From a virus, in the IMG/VR virus record IMGVR_UViG_3300032116_000727, positions 1 to 34,500 of that record: a stretch of DNA of 34,500 nucleotides, one strand, 5' to 3'. Shown in pieces: positions 16,427-25,903 of the stretch (the stretch's first letter is position 1; each line of letters starts with the position of its first letter). A program made the position numbers and the translations under genes. The notes under the pieces were generated by a model. It saw nothing but the letters and a program-made list of their open reading frames with translations. It had not been told where the DNA came from and ran no database searches.

Positions 16427-17343
16427 TACTTAATCTCACCAAAAGGATTAGTTTCACTAAACAGTATATCAACTGCTTCTGATTTAAATTTATTATTGTC
16501 AGCAAAAGATTCTACTTTATCTACATTTGCTTCGATAGTCGCAGTAGCTGTTGCTGTAACACCCCCAGCTGGAGGATTTGAAAATGTTAAAGAAGGCGCA
16601 GAAGTATATCCCGTGCCTGGATTGGTTATGTCAACACGTATAACTTTACCAGCATTTGTACCTGTACCTAAAACTGCAGTAGCTGCTGCTCCAGTGCCAT
16701 TAGCAGAAATAAAAGTTATTGTTGGAGCAGTTGTATAACCAGAACCTCGATTTGTGACTGCAATAGATACAACTTCACCATATTTGGATCTTGTCGTATT
16801 TGTAGTGAATGATTTTAATGTTTCAAATTCATCTATCGAAGAAATACCAGTATCAATGCGTTCAGAGCTATATTGGAACAGCTCAACTTGCAATTTGTAA
16901 ACATAAAGTTTACCTAGTTGATAAAATGGATCTTGGTGTTGAACAAATTTAATTTCAAACAAACCTTTTGATAGAGGGAAATAGATTAGATCTCCCTCAT
17001 TCGGTCTAGTAGGGATAATTGTTTGCCCATAACGACCAATTAACTGCTCCCATCTTCTTCTTGCCACAACTAAAGTGGCAGATTGTTCCATCATTAAACC
17101 AAATTTTTGAATAAATGCGCCTTGGCCAGAAAATGAATCTACATCTTCAAAGTACATTTCAATAGGAAAAGAAGATTTAAATTGACTTAATCGATCTTCT
17201 CCTAAAATTTCGTCTTTTGAAACTAATGTTCTTGGGATATAGAAAAACTCTTGACCATAAATCTTTAATGATTCTATGATTATATCTTCAATCAGGTACT
17301 GTTCGTTTTTAGTTCCCTGTGTAAAATAAACATTGGTAGGCAT
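16426..17343 (-). CDS. gp14: Neck protein gp14 with two inserted GSGY repeats
   Basis: This 305-residue protein (T4 gp14 is 256) belongs to the neck, which closes the filled head and docks the tail. It resembles T4 gp14 in IIIESLKIYGQEFFYIPR (about 21-38), GEDRLSQF, SGQGAFIQKFG, RPNEGDLIYFPLSKGLFEI (about 113-131) and DPFYQLGKLYVYKL. The C-terminal FSETNPFGEIK corresponds to T4 NSPFNPD-like endings. Residues 190-273 are an insertion of two GSGY-type repeats (NRGSGYTTAPTITF and NPGTGYTSAPSLTF). They match the repeats in the gp18 insertion and account for the extra length. Confidence 0.93.
   Translation of the reverse strand: MPTNVYFTQGTKNEQYLIEDIIIESLKIYGQEFFYIPRTLVSKDEILGEDRLSQFKSSFPIEMYFEDVDSFSGQGAFIQKFGLMMEQSATLVVARRRWEQLIGRYGQTIIPTRPNEGDLIYFPLSKGLFEIKFVQHQDPFYQLGKLYVYKLQVELFQYSSERIDTGISSIDEFETLKSFTTNTTRSKYGEVVSIAVTNRGSGYTTAPTITFISANGTGAAATAVLGTGTNAGKVIRVDITNPGTGYTSAPSLTFSNPPAGGVTATATATIEANVDKVESFADNNKFKSEAVDILFSETNPFGEIK
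16525..16776 (-). repeat. Two GSGY-type repeats inserted in gp14
   Basis: Two units of about 40 residues (VVSIAVTNRGSGY and VIRVDITNPGTGY, each followed by a P-T/S-I/L-T-F strand and an Ala/Thr-rich tail) lie between the conserved body of gp14 and its conserved C-terminal end. They are the same type as the four units in gp18. Confidence 0.8.
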
Positions 17344-17345
17344 TA

Positions 17346-18305
17346 TTATCCTAAGAAAAAATCAAGTGGCGCAGATTTATTTTGAAGTTCGTCTTCTAAT
17401 TCTTTAATTTCTGTAGTAGATTCCTGATATAATTTATCCCCATCTAATGTAACCCCACCTGGAAGTTGTAATCCACTGAACTTTTTAAGATTTGTAGCCC
17501 ATTGTTTTTTAAATAAAGCAGTAACATAATGTTTTAACCATGGCTCATTCCAAACTTTAGTCCATGTTGTTGGATCCATCGCACGATAACTTTGGATAAT
17601 AATGTAATCACCAAGAATAAAATCAGTAGCCCAATTGGCGTCAAGATATAATCTATTTGATAAACGATTAAATCTAAATGATTGATGACCATTTAATTCT
17701 AAATCTAAAAGAGCTAAGTGCCCCATTACGGTTTTGTAATAAATTAATGAAGTGGATGTTAGATCGTATAGGTCATTTAAACGTAATTGATATTGTAAAT
17801 CAAAAATATTTTTAGATGACGATGCTTGCCCTATACTTAATATTTTAGTAACACCCCATACATAATCTGGTATCTCAATATATTTGTTATCATATTCTCT
17901 TAATGTTATTGATACTGTAGTAGCTGTTTGGTTTGAAGAAGATGACGTAATAGCCTCTCCAGCAGTAAATGTTCCAGTTATATCTTTTACTAATAATAAT
18001 GTTCCAGAAGAAACACGTGTAGACTCTCTAACTACTTTTGCTGTAGCACCAGATGTTACACCAGTAATAGTTTCAGCTAGTTGATAATTACCAGCAACAG
18101 AAGTAGTTAAAACGATTTCAGAAGCACGAATAGGATGCTTCATATAAATTTGTTCAATACCCTCATAATGATAAAGACGCCAGTAATCTAGAGCTTCATC
18201 AATACGATCCTCTAATTGATCATCATCTACGTTAATTTCAAGTACAGGAGCACCTAACGCTCTTAAACAATATTCTTTTAAAGTAGATCTAGAATTAACA
18301 GCCAT
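17346..18305 (-). CDS. gp13: Neck protein gp13
   Basis: This 319-residue protein has the pattern I associate with gp13 of marine T4-like phages: an N-terminal helical region RSTLKEYCLRALGAPVLEINVDDDQLEDRIDEALDYW interrupted by no gap, then YIEIPDYVWGVTKIL, NIFDLQYQLRLNDLYD, RFNRLSNRLYLDANW, and the C-terminal KKQWATNLKKFSGLQLPGGVTLDG. T4 gp13 is about 309 aa and forms the neck with gp14. Residues 68-136 (ETITGVTSGATAKVV to GTFTAGEAITSSSS) look like an inserted small beta module unrelated to the GSGY repeats. The start overlaps the preceding fibre gene by TAATG, and gp14 follows after 2 bases. Confidence 0.85.
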   Translation of the reverse strand: MAVNSRSTLKEYCLRALGAPVLEINVDDDQLEDRIDEALDYWRLYHYEGIEQIYMKHPIRASEIVLTTSVAGNYQLAETITGVTSGATAKVVRESTRVSSGTLLLVKDITGTFTAGEAITSSSSNQTATTVSITLREYDNKYIEIPDYVWGVTKILSIGQASSSKNIFDLQYQLRLNDLYDLTSTSLIYYKTVMGHLALLDLELNGHQSFRFNRLSNRLYLDANWATDFILGDYIIIQSYRAMDPTTWTKVWNEPWLKHYVTALFKKQWATNLKKFSGLQLPGGVTLDGDKLYQESTTEIKELEDELQNKSAPLDFFLG

Positions 18306-19930
18306 TAGAATTCATCTCCAAGAGCAAGACCAAGAGCAAGAACATCAGCACCACTAGGTGTATTACCATAAACTAGCCAAGAAGTTCCGTTGTAAATAAT
18401 ATCTACTTTGATTCCTGTATAATTTAATGCTACGTTAGATGCAGCATTATTAATTAAATTACCATTTCTACCTAAAATTAATGGATTAGATTGAAAATCT
18501 GCACCATCTACTACAGTAATCTGAGCACCAATAGATGGCGATGGTGGTAATGTTAATGTCCAACTACCACCTGACGTATTAGCAATAATAGATTCACCTA
18601 CGTTTGCTGACCAGTTTGCAGATTTGTTTAGCCATCCACCCGCTCCAGCTGTAAATGTTAAAGTTTTAGTAGAATTATCTGTTTGAATAGACATACCAGA
18701 ACCAGCCACAAATGTTAACGATTCTGTATTAGATGCAGCTGCTATAGTAGTTTGACCAGCCACAACGATATTTTTAAATATAAACTGACTAGAACCTTTA
18801 TCAGTATTTTCTATTGTGATAGCAGTAGATCCATTATAAGAAGTTCCAGATAATCCAGTGCTAATTGTTAACGCAGGAAGATTATTACCTAGTGTAACTC
18901 CTGATATTGTATTGGCAGCAAGTTTAGAAACAGCAATTGCAGCTGATGCATTAATATCAGCATTTACAATTGTTCCATCTGCAATCATAGCAGATGTAAC
19001 TGTTCCAGTATCACTAGAGCCTACTAACGTACCAGTAGCTGGAACAGTTACAGAGGAGCCACCAGCAGGGGCAGTAATTGTTAAATTACCAGTGTTAAGA
19101 GTTATAGTTCTACCGCCATTATTAACACCAGTACCACCATAAGTTGAATCGACAACTGTTCCTTGCCAAGTACCAGTAGCTATTGTACCTACAGAAGTTA
19201 AAGAAGAACTAACTACGCCAGATCCAAGAGTAGTTGCATTTAGAACAGAATTACCAGCAATATAATATGCTTTGCCAGTTAATAAATTTAAATGTTCAGA
19301 AGATGTCCAGGCATCAGTTAAGTCTACCCAGTTAAATGTTTTATCAGTAGTGCCTTTTAGTGTGATACCACCGCCATCAGCACTAACATCTGTTGGCGAA
19401 GCTGTAGAACCTAATTCAATGTTTTTATCATCTACAGATAAAGTAGTAGAATTTAAAGTAGTTGTAGTTCCATTAACTGTTAAATCTCCAGTAACAACTA
19501 AATCTTTATTAACAGTTACTGTTCCGCCATCATTATCACCAAGATTAATATTAGTTGTAGAACCTGCTGCTCCACCAGTACCAATATTAATAGTTTTAGT
19601 ATTACCAGAAGCAACCGCTCCAGTAGAAATATTTGTAGTAGATGACGAAGTGCTAGCATAACCTATTGTTATCGTAGTAGGAGTAGCAAACGCAGCAAAA
19701 GTCGCATCATTAGAATCTACACTTGTTCCAATAATTGGTGTAGTTAAAGTTTTATTTGTAAAAGTTTCAGTGCCAGCTAGAGTAGCTAGTGTGCCAGTAG
19801 CAGTAGGTAGGGTTAATGTAGCACCATTATTATAAATGCCACTGCCTGTTAAGTCCATGTTATCAGCGACTGCAAGCTCCCTTACAGTTTCTGAAACTGC
19901 GTCAACAATTAAAGGAAAACGATTTGCCAT
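18305..19930 (-). CDS. Tail-fibre-like structural protein, 541 aa
   Basis: This is a Thr/Ser/Gly/Ala-rich protein of short beta repeats, typical of phage fibres. Residues 36-66 hold a GTLATLAG-x-ETFTNKTLTTP unit. Residues 150-201 hold the cassette VNGTTTTLNSTTLSVDDKN..IELGS..ADGGGITLKGTTDKTFNW, which recurs in the 840-aa fibre. The C-terminal region (WTLTLPPSPSIGAQITVVDG, NPLILGRNGNLINN) resembles the end domain of many phage fibres. It lies between another fibre gene and gp13, joined to both by TAATG overlaps, so it is translated with neck proteins. Whether it forms neck whiskers/collar fibres or tail fibres is open. Confidence 0.8.
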   Translation of the reverse strand: MANRFPLIVDAVSETVRELAVADNMDLTGSGIYNNGATLTLPTATGTLATLAGTETFTNKTLTTPIIGTSVDSNDATFAAFATPTTITIGYASTSSSTTNISTGAVASGNTKTINIGTGGAAGSTTNINLGDNDGGTVTVNKDLVVTGDLTVNGTTTTLNSTTLSVDDKNIELGSTASPTDVSADGGGITLKGTTDKTFNWVDLTDAWTSSEHLNLLTGKAYYIAGNSVLNATTLGSGVVSSSLTSVGTIATGTWQGTVVDSTYGGTGVNNGGRTITLNTGNLTITAPAGGSSVTVPATGTLVGSSDTGTVTSAMIADGTIVNADINASAAIAVSKLAANTISGVTLGNNLPALTISTGLSGTSYNGSTAITIENTDKGSSQFIFKNIVVAGQTTIAAASNTESLTFVAGSGMSIQTDNSTKTLTFTAGAGGWLNKSANWSANVGESIIANTSGGSWTLTLPPSPSIGAQITVVDGADFQSNPLILGRNGNLINNAASNVALNYTGIKVDIIYNGTSWLVYGNTPSGADVLALGLALGDEF

Positions 19931-22452
19931 TAAACTAGTACCCCTATATTTTGTGTTCTACCATAGACTGTTAATTGTCCACTAGAAATAACAATTGGAG
20001 TAGCACTACTTGGAGCCACATCACCTCTCTTATATACTAAGAATTTAGATGACGAGGCAGTACTCTCAATAGTAATTGTGTTAGCATCAGTCCTTGTAAT
20101 ATTTATGTTAGATCCAGCAGCAAGTTTTACATCATCAGTACTTGCGTTAGAATCAGTTAAACGAATATTCGCACCACCAGCTACGGTTTCTGCTGATATG
20201 CTATATGTTGTATTTGAAACAGATTCACTTGCAGTACTATAAGATTGAACATGACCATATGTATCAAATGTTAATCCTGTAACATATGTTCTACTGCTTG
20301 CAGTTAAATTACTAACAGAAGAAGTATCTGCGTGGGCTACTGTAAAAGATGTTCCCTCACCAGCTGCACCAGTTACAGTTATTCCATTACCTTGAATAAC
20401 TTCTGAAGCATAATTTCCTGTAGTATCAACACCGAGAGCAACAGAGTTTGCTGCAATTGTAGCTGTTAATGTTCCACCAGCTAGATTAGTTAAAGTTAAT
20501 GATCCAGTTAAATCTCCACCTAATGTAATAGTTGGAGAAATTCCAGTTATAGTTGGAGAAACTAAAGTTTTATTTGTTAAACTTTGTGTGCCACTGGTAG
20601 TAACAATTGGAACTAGATTATGAGTTAATGTTCCAGAAATAATATTGTAATCACCATTACCTTGAGTTCCATTACCACCACTAGCATTAATTCTTACATC
20701 AAATGCTACAGGTGTCGAACCTGTGTTATAATTAATAGTGGCAGTAGAACCTGTTGCAGAATAAGTTGTTGTTCCGCTTAATGTAACTGCAGATAAAGTT
20801 TTATTTGTAAGAGTAGCAGTACCAGTTTCTGTTACTAATGTATGACCGCCTCCACCAACTGGTAAAAGTGTAGTATTAGTGCTATGAGTAAACGCTATGC
20901 CAGACGCATGCGTTTGCATAGAAGTCTGATTTAAAAATAAACTTGAACCAGAAAGATATAAATCTTTAAATTTGTATGTAGAAGAACCTAGATCATAAGT
21001 TGCATCAGCACTTGGAATTAAACTGCCAGATATTGTAGCTCCAGCAATTGTCTTATTTGTTAATGTTTGTGTATCTGAAGAACCAACAACATCACCAGTG
21101 GGTAAAGATTTGCCTAAAACTTGTGTCGCAGAAAGAACTGTTGTTCCATTTATTTTATAAGTTTTACCTGATGCTAAATCAAAATTTTCTGACGATGTCC
21201 AAGAACTTGATGCTTGAACCCAATTAAATGTTTTATCAGTAGTACCTTTTAAGGTAATACCACCGCCATCAGCTGTATTATCTGTAGGAGTTCCAGTAGA
21301 ACCTAGTTCTAAATTTTTATCATCAACGGTAACTGTTGTAGAATTTACAGTTGTTGTAGTTCCATTAACAATTAAATTTCCACCAACAGTTAAATTTCCT
21401 GTCGTAGTAAGAGCAGCAAATGTAGGTGAATCGTTTGATCCAATTCCAAGATCTGGTGTATAACTTGTTCCAGCAGAAGTGCTAACAGTTAGAACACCAG
21501 TTGCAGAGTCAAAAGAAACTCCAGAAACTCCAGCAACTGCAGTAGTGCTCGCAGCTGTAATTCTACCCTGTGCGTCTACAGTAATAACTGGAACTGCAGA
21601 AGAAGTACCATATTGCCCTGGAGTTACTGCAGTATTATCTAAATTAACAGTTACTGTATCTGTAGTAACAGAAGTAGATAAACCAGTACCACCAGAAATA
21701 GTAAATGTATCAGTTGCTAACGCTACGCTAGTATTAGAGCCAGAATCTCCAGCTACTGTTAATGTTGTTGAAATTGATGCTGTACCAGCTGCAGTTAAAC
21801 GTCCTTGCGCATCAACAGTAAATGTTGGTATTGCTGTTGCTGATCCATAAGATCCAGCAGTTACTGTAGTATTATCAAGATTTAATGTTACAGTATTATT
21901 TGTTACAGCAGAAGATAAACCAGTACCACCAGAAACAGTTAATGTATCTGTTAGCATGCTAACAGAATCAGTTCCAGTATCACCAGCAATGTTTAAACTA
22001 GAGGCTACAGATGCAATAGTAGCTGCAGTTATTTGACCTTGTGCATTAATTGTTAGTACAGGAATCTCAGTAGCAGATCCATAAGAAGCAGCAGTTACTC
22101 CTGTATTTGATAAAGCAATTGTTACTGCGCCTCCACCATTATATGATGTTCCAGATAGACCAGTACCAATTGTTAAAGAGTTTGTAGCTGTGGCAGTAAT
22201 TGTTGTAGAGCCACCAAGAGAAACAGTCTGTCCATTAATAGTTATAGAACTGTTAGCTAATTTTGCGTTTAATATTGCACCATTAGCTAAATTGGCAAGA
22301 TCTTTTCTAAGAATTTCATAACCACCAGGAGTAGTGCCGTCATGAAGTCTTAATGCATAATTGGTAGTATCAACTGTGAGTTCAGCATTTACACCAGTAA
22401 ATGATGTATGTTGAGCTGCTGTACCTCTTCTAAGTTGAATTTGAATCGCCAT
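19930..22452 (-). CDS. Long tail fibre-like protein, 840 aa, with tandem ~78-residue repeats
   Basis: The N-terminus QIQLRRGTAAQHTSFTG with LTVDTTNYALRLHDG is the anchor module also found in the three glycine-rich adhesins. Residues about 118-300 contain tandem repeats of roughly 78 residues (x-V-T-A-x-S-Y-G-S-A-T-x-I-P, V-D-A-Q-G-x-x-T-A-A, ISGGTGLS). Further on is the VDDKN..LELGS..ADGGGITLKG cassette shared with the 541-aa fibre, and several TLTNKT units. The protein is almost entirely beta-prone, has no enzyme motif, and is probably a trimeric fibre shaft. It begins 10 bases after the 84-residue gene. Confidence 0.82.
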   Translation of the reverse strand: MAIQIQLRRGTAAQHTSFTGVNAELTVDTTNYALRLHDGTTPGGYEILRKDLANLANGAILNAKLANSSITINGQTVSLGGSTTITATATNSLTIGTGLSGTSYNGGGAVTIALSNTGVTAASYGSATEIPVLTINAQGQITAATIASVASSLNIAGDTGTDSVSMLTDTLTVSGGTGLSSAVTNNTVTLNLDNTTVTAGSYGSATAIPTFTVDAQGRLTAAGTASISTTLTVAGDSGSNTSVALATDTFTISGGTGLSTSVTTDTVTVNLDNTAVTPGQYGTSSAVPVITVDAQGRITAASTTAVAGVSGVSFDSATGVLTVSTSAGTSYTPDLGIGSNDSPTFAALTTTGNLTVGGNLIVNGTTTTVNSTTVTVDDKNLELGSTGTPTDNTADGGGITLKGTTDKTFNWVQASSSWTSSENFDLASGKTYKINGTTVLSATQVLGKSLPTGDVVGSSDTQTLTNKTIAGATISGSLIPSADATYDLGSSTYKFKDLYLSGSSLFLNQTSMQTHASGIAFTHSTNTTLLPVGGGGHTLVTETGTATLTNKTLSAVTLSGTTTYSATGSTATINYNTGSTPVAFDVRINASGGNGTQGNGDYNIISGTLTHNLVPIVTTSGTQSLTNKTLVSPTITGISPTITLGGDLTGSLTLTNLAGGTLTATIAANSVALGVDTTGNYASEVIQGNGITVTGAAGEGTSFTVAHADTSSVSNLTASSRTYVTGLTFDTYGHVQSYSTASESVSNTTYSISAETVAGGANIRLTDSNASTDDVKLAAGSNINITRTDANTITIESTASSSKFLVYKRGDVAPSSATPIVISSGQLTVYGRTQNIGVLV

Positions 22453-22461
22453 TGTTATTCC

Positions 22462-22716
22462 TTACGCTATGGTTCCACCATCTACGAGTGCAACTGCATT
22501 TATTGATTCGGTTATAAATCCAGCATCTAAGTAAGGAGATCCGCTTGATCCACCTCCACCAGCACCAGCTGAAAATGACTCTATTTGATTGTTGGTATTT
22601 TTAAAGTATAGTTTTCCATCAGCGTAGTTAATTGCTAACTCGCCATATTCTAAGTCTGTGGTTAATGGAACTTTAGCCGCAACAGACGACTTTTTAAGTA
22701 AAACTTTATTTGCCAT
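22462..22716 (-). CDS. Small fibre-type protein, 84 aa
   Basis: This is a short protein with the N-terminal fibre anchor pattern (LLKKSSVAAKVPLTTDLEYGELAINYADGKLYFKN) followed by a glycine-rich linker and a short C-terminal end. The anchor resembles modules at the start of long phage fibres, so this may be a stand-alone anchor or cap protein in the fibre assembly. It may instead be the remnant of a longer fibre. It lies between two very long fibre genes; a hairpin separates it from the upstream one. Confidence 0.65.
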   Translation of the reverse strand: MANKVLLKKSSVAAKVPLTTDLEYGELAINYADGKLYFKNTNNQIESFSAGAGGGGSSGSPYLDAGFITESINAVALVDGGTIA

Positions 22717-22747
22717 TCTATACCTTAAAAAAGGAATTCACAAAGAT

Positions 22748-22767
22748 AAGGGAGTAAAAACTCCCTT
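22748..22767 (-). terminator. Hairpin between two fibre genes, possible weak terminator
   Basis: An 8-bp perfect stem (AAGGGAGT/ACTCCCTT) with a 4-base loop lies 11 bases after the stop of the 1036-aa fibre gene. On the minus strand it is followed by ATCTTTG rather than a clear T-run, so termination would be partial. The T-run is better on the opposite strand. Confidence 0.55.
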
Positions 22768-22778
22768 TTACTTTCTAT

Positions 22779-25700
22779 TTAGTATGTACCACCATCAATG
22801 TTAAATCCATCTAAAGTACTAGAACTTGCGCCAGCACCTGTTAGATTTGCTGATAAAGTAACATTTCCAGTAACACCTAATGTTCCAGATGCACTAAGAT
22901 TAGTAAATGCACCAGTGCTTGCAGTAGTAGAACCAATTGGTGTATTATTAATAGAACCACCACTAATAGAAGATCCAGAGAATGTTTTATTAGTGAATGT
23001 TTCAACACCTGCCAAGGTAGCTAATGTACCAGTAGTTGGTAATGTTACATTAGTAGCTGCAGTTGTAGTTAATGTTAATGAATAAGCACCAGCAGTTGTA
23101 AATGCGCCTGCTGTTGTAATATTACCACCAAGAGTTATGGTGTTAGAACCATTATTAACTCCAGTGCCACCATATGTTGGATTGATAATATTAGCATTCC
23201 ACGCACCAGTAGTAATTGTGCCTAGTGTGGTAATTGTAGATTGGCCGATATAAGTTGATGCGATATCGATAGCATCAGCAGTAACAGTAATTCTGTCGGC
23301 AGTGCCACCAATATCGATAACACCAGAAGTATACGTTAAACCATTACCAGCGACCGAAGATTTTAATTGTAATGCATCAGACGCAATTTCAATACCACCA
23401 TTAGCTGCAACTACAACATCTAACTGATTACCAGTTTTAGTGATAGCATCTCCAGCAATAATTTGCCCTGCGCCAGAGAATTGAGTAAAGATTAATGGAT
23501 CTGTTCCAACAACTTGTGGATTATCAGAAGTGATAACGAAGCCAGCATCAGCATTTACTGTACCTTCTTCAACGAAGAAGAATACTCCAGCTGTAACTTC
23601 ATAAGGTTCATCAAAGTCAGTAGCACGTGACCACGCTCCAGCTGCAACAACATAGACACCATTTTGCGAAGATGTTGTTTGATTTTTAGCCAGAACACGA
23701 TTACCAACAACTAACGATACGCCATCAACTGTCTGAACACCAGACAGTGTTAGATTTGCAGTAGAAGCAGCACGAACAGATTGTTTTACATCTAGACCAG
23801 AACGAGCAGCATCAACATATGATTTAGTTGCAGCGTCTTGTGGATTTACTGGATCAGCAAGATCAGTAATTCTATTGGTTGTTCCTAGAGAAACATTACT
23901 ACTAAATGTAGAAGTTCCAGAAACTGCAAAGGTTCCACCAACACCAGTATTACCTGTTTGGGCATCTACTGTAAATTTATTAGTATTAACTGCCAAATCA
24001 TCAGCAATTCCAACAGTTCCACTAAATGTAGTATTACCTGTTACACCTAATGTTCCACTTACTGATACATTGCCAGTTAAAGTAGAAGCACCAGTAACAC
24101 TTAATGTACCAGCAACAGCAGTATTTCCTGTAGTAGCGTCTATTGTAAATTTATTAGTATTAACGCTTAAATTGCCTGTAACACCAAGAGTAGAAGTTAC
24201 TGTTAAATCAGAATTTACCGAAACTGAACCAGTTCCATTTGGATCTAATGTAATATTGCCATTAGTATCTGTAGAAGAAATTGTATTACCATCGATACGA
24301 ATATTATCAACATCAAGTTGAGTAATGCCAGCTAAAGATGTCGAAGTAGCACCAAGAGAAACAGTTGTAGAACCAAAAGTTACAGAACTGTTAGTAAGAG
24401 ATGCATTACCAATATTGGTTAAGGTATTAGTAGAACCACTAATAGATTTATTTGTTAATGTATCGGTAGTCGCACGACCAACTAATTGGTCAGTTGCAGC
24501 TGGTAGGGTTAATGTGCCAGAAGCAGTTGCCGATGCAACAACTTGTGTTTCACCAGTAGTACCACCAAAATAAGCACCAGTAGCAGTAGTACGAAGGCTA
24601 GTAATAGTTGGACTGCTGGATAAAACAACATTAGCACCACTACCAACATAAGAACTAATAGAGTTGCCTTGAATTTGAAACACATTACCAGTAGCAACTG
24701 CAATATCAATTGTTTTATTGGTAAGTGTATCTGTAGTCGCACGACCAACTAAAGTATCTGTGCTTGTTGGTAATGTTAATGTTCCAGTATTTACAATTGT
24801 AGAAATAACTGGAGAAGTTAAAGTCTTATTGGTAAGAGTTTGTGTGCCAGTAAGAGTCGCTACAGTGCTATCGATAGCAATTGTAGATGTATTACCAACA
24901 TCACTATTAGTAACAGTAATACCAGTGCCACCAGTAACTGCTCCACCAACTGTATCGTAAATGTATTCAGCGAGAGTATCTGCACCAATATTTACGCCAC
25001 CATTAAATGTAGCTGCTCCAGTAAAAGTAGAAGTGCTGCTGGCAGATAGAGTTGTAAAAGCGCCAGTGCTCGGAGTTGTATTACCAATTGGTGTATTATT
25101 AATACTAGAGAAAGTTGCTGATTGCGCAGTGATGGCAGAACCAACATACAATGAACCAGCAATACCAACTCCACCATCAACAACTAATGCACCTGTAGTA
25201 GTGCTAGAAGAAGCAGTAGTTGCATTAATATTAACAGTTGTAATTTTAGAATCAATGTCTAGACTATCAGTGTCTAGAGACATTGCATTAGTGCCATTAG
25301 TTACAAATGTTAATGTGTCGTCAGAAGCACCTGGAGAAGATTCGGCTGAAATGTATGTTAAACCATCAACAGATTTAACACCACCTAATGAACCCCAAAC
25401 TGTTCCAGAATAACCTTCGAAAGAAGATGTATCAGTATTATAACGAACAGTTCCTTGAATAGCTGGTCCACGTTGAGCAGTGGTACCAACTGGAATTACT
25501 AAACCATTTGTTCCAACAATCTCAACATATCCAGTTCCATTAGGATCTAGTGTAATGTTACCATTTGTATTTGTAGAACTTAATGTATTTCCATTTAAAT
25601 CTAAATTATCAACTTTTAAATTATCTAATTTAGAATCTGAATCTACCACCAAAGCAGAATTTGCTGTTAAAGTTCCTTTGGTATGATCCAACATATCGGT

Positions 25701-25889
25701 AAAGAATTTACCACCGATAATAACATGATTGGCTGCATTACCAGATGTTTCACTACCCATACCAATGTATAGGCGATCACCACCATTTGAGCCATTATCT
25801 GCTAATGCTGAATACGCTAGTTCACCTGCTCCTAGCGTAGCTGGGTTACCAGATGTAGACGATCTTTTAATTCTTATAATTGACGCCAT
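22779..25889 (-). CDS. Long tail fibre protein, 1036 aa
   Basis: This is the largest complete gene in the window. The N-terminal IRIKRSSTSGNPATLGAGELAYS module (about 1-75) is a common fibre anchor in marine T4-like phages. A unit with NGNT(L/I)SST(N/D)TNGNITLDPNGTG occurs twice, near residue 100 and near 530. TLTNKT and NNTPIG(N/S)TT.STGAFT units also recur at both ends. Around residues 676-780 is a different segment (QDAATKSYVDAARSGLDVK, then RVLAKNQTTSSQNGVYVV), familiar from other phage fibres. The C-terminus ends in SSTLDGFNIDGGTY. No enzymatic domain is visible. It is likely a trimeric, beta-rich adhesion fibre. Confidence 0.85.
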   Translation of the reverse strand: MASIIRIKRSSTSGNPATLGAGELAYSALADNGSNGGDRLYIGMGSETSGNAANHVIIGGKFFTDMLDHTKGTLTANSALVVDSDSKLDNLKVDNLDLNGNTLSSTNTNGNITLDPNGTGYVEIVGTNGLVIPVGTTAQRGPAIQGTVRYNTDTSSFEGYSGTVWGSLGGVKSVDGLTYISAESSPGASDDTLTFVTNGTNAMSLDTDSLDIDSKITTVNINATTASSSTTTGALVVDGGVGIAGSLYVGSAITAQSATFSSINNTPIGNTTPSTGAFTTLSASSTSTFTGAATFNGGVNIGADTLAEYIYDTVGGAVTGGTGITVTNSDVGNTSTIAIDSTVATLTGTQTLTNKTLTSPVISTIVNTGTLTLPTSTDTLVGRATTDTLTNKTIDIAVATGNVFQIQGNSISSYVGSGANVVLSSSPTITSLRTTATGAYFGGTTGETQVVASATASGTLTLPAATDQLVGRATTDTLTNKSISGSTNTLTNIGNASLTNSSVTFGSTTVSLGATSTSLAGITQLDVDNIRIDGNTISSTDTNGNITLDPNGTGSVSVNSDLTVTSTLGVTGNLSVNTNKFTIDATTGNTAVAGTLSVTGASTLTGNVSVSGTLGVTGNTTFSGTVGIADDLAVNTNKFTVDAQTGNTGVGGTFAVSGTSTFSSNVSLGTTNRITDLADPVNPQDAATKSYVDAARSGLDVKQSVRAASTANLTLSGVQTVDGVSLVVGNRVLAKNQTTSSQNGVYVVAAGAWSRATDFDEPYEVTAGVFFFVEEGTVNADAGFVITSDNPQVVGTDPLIFTQFSGAGQIIAGDAITKTGNQLDVVVAANGGIEIASDALQLKSSVAGNGLTYTSGVIDIGGTADRITVTADAIDIASTYIGQSTITTLGTITTGAWNANIINPTYGGTGVNNGSNTITLGGNITTAGAFTTAGAYSLTLTTTAATNVTLPTTGTLATLAGVETFTNKTFSGSSISGGSINNTPIGSTTASTGAFTNLSASGTLGVTGNVTLSANLTGAGASSSTLDGFNIDGGTY

Positions 25890-25903
25890 CTTTTATTTCT
25901 CCG

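Noticed and set aside
22774-22781. CTAAATAG as a late promoter for the 84-aa gene
   Set aside because: It overlaps the stop codon of the 1036-aa gene and lies before a hairpin, so a chance match is as likely; left out of the feature list.
18305-25889. Repetitive fibre DNA as a CRISPR array or phase-variation tract
   Set aside because: Repeats are diverged protein-level units without constant repeats, unique spacers or homopolymeric frameshift tracts.
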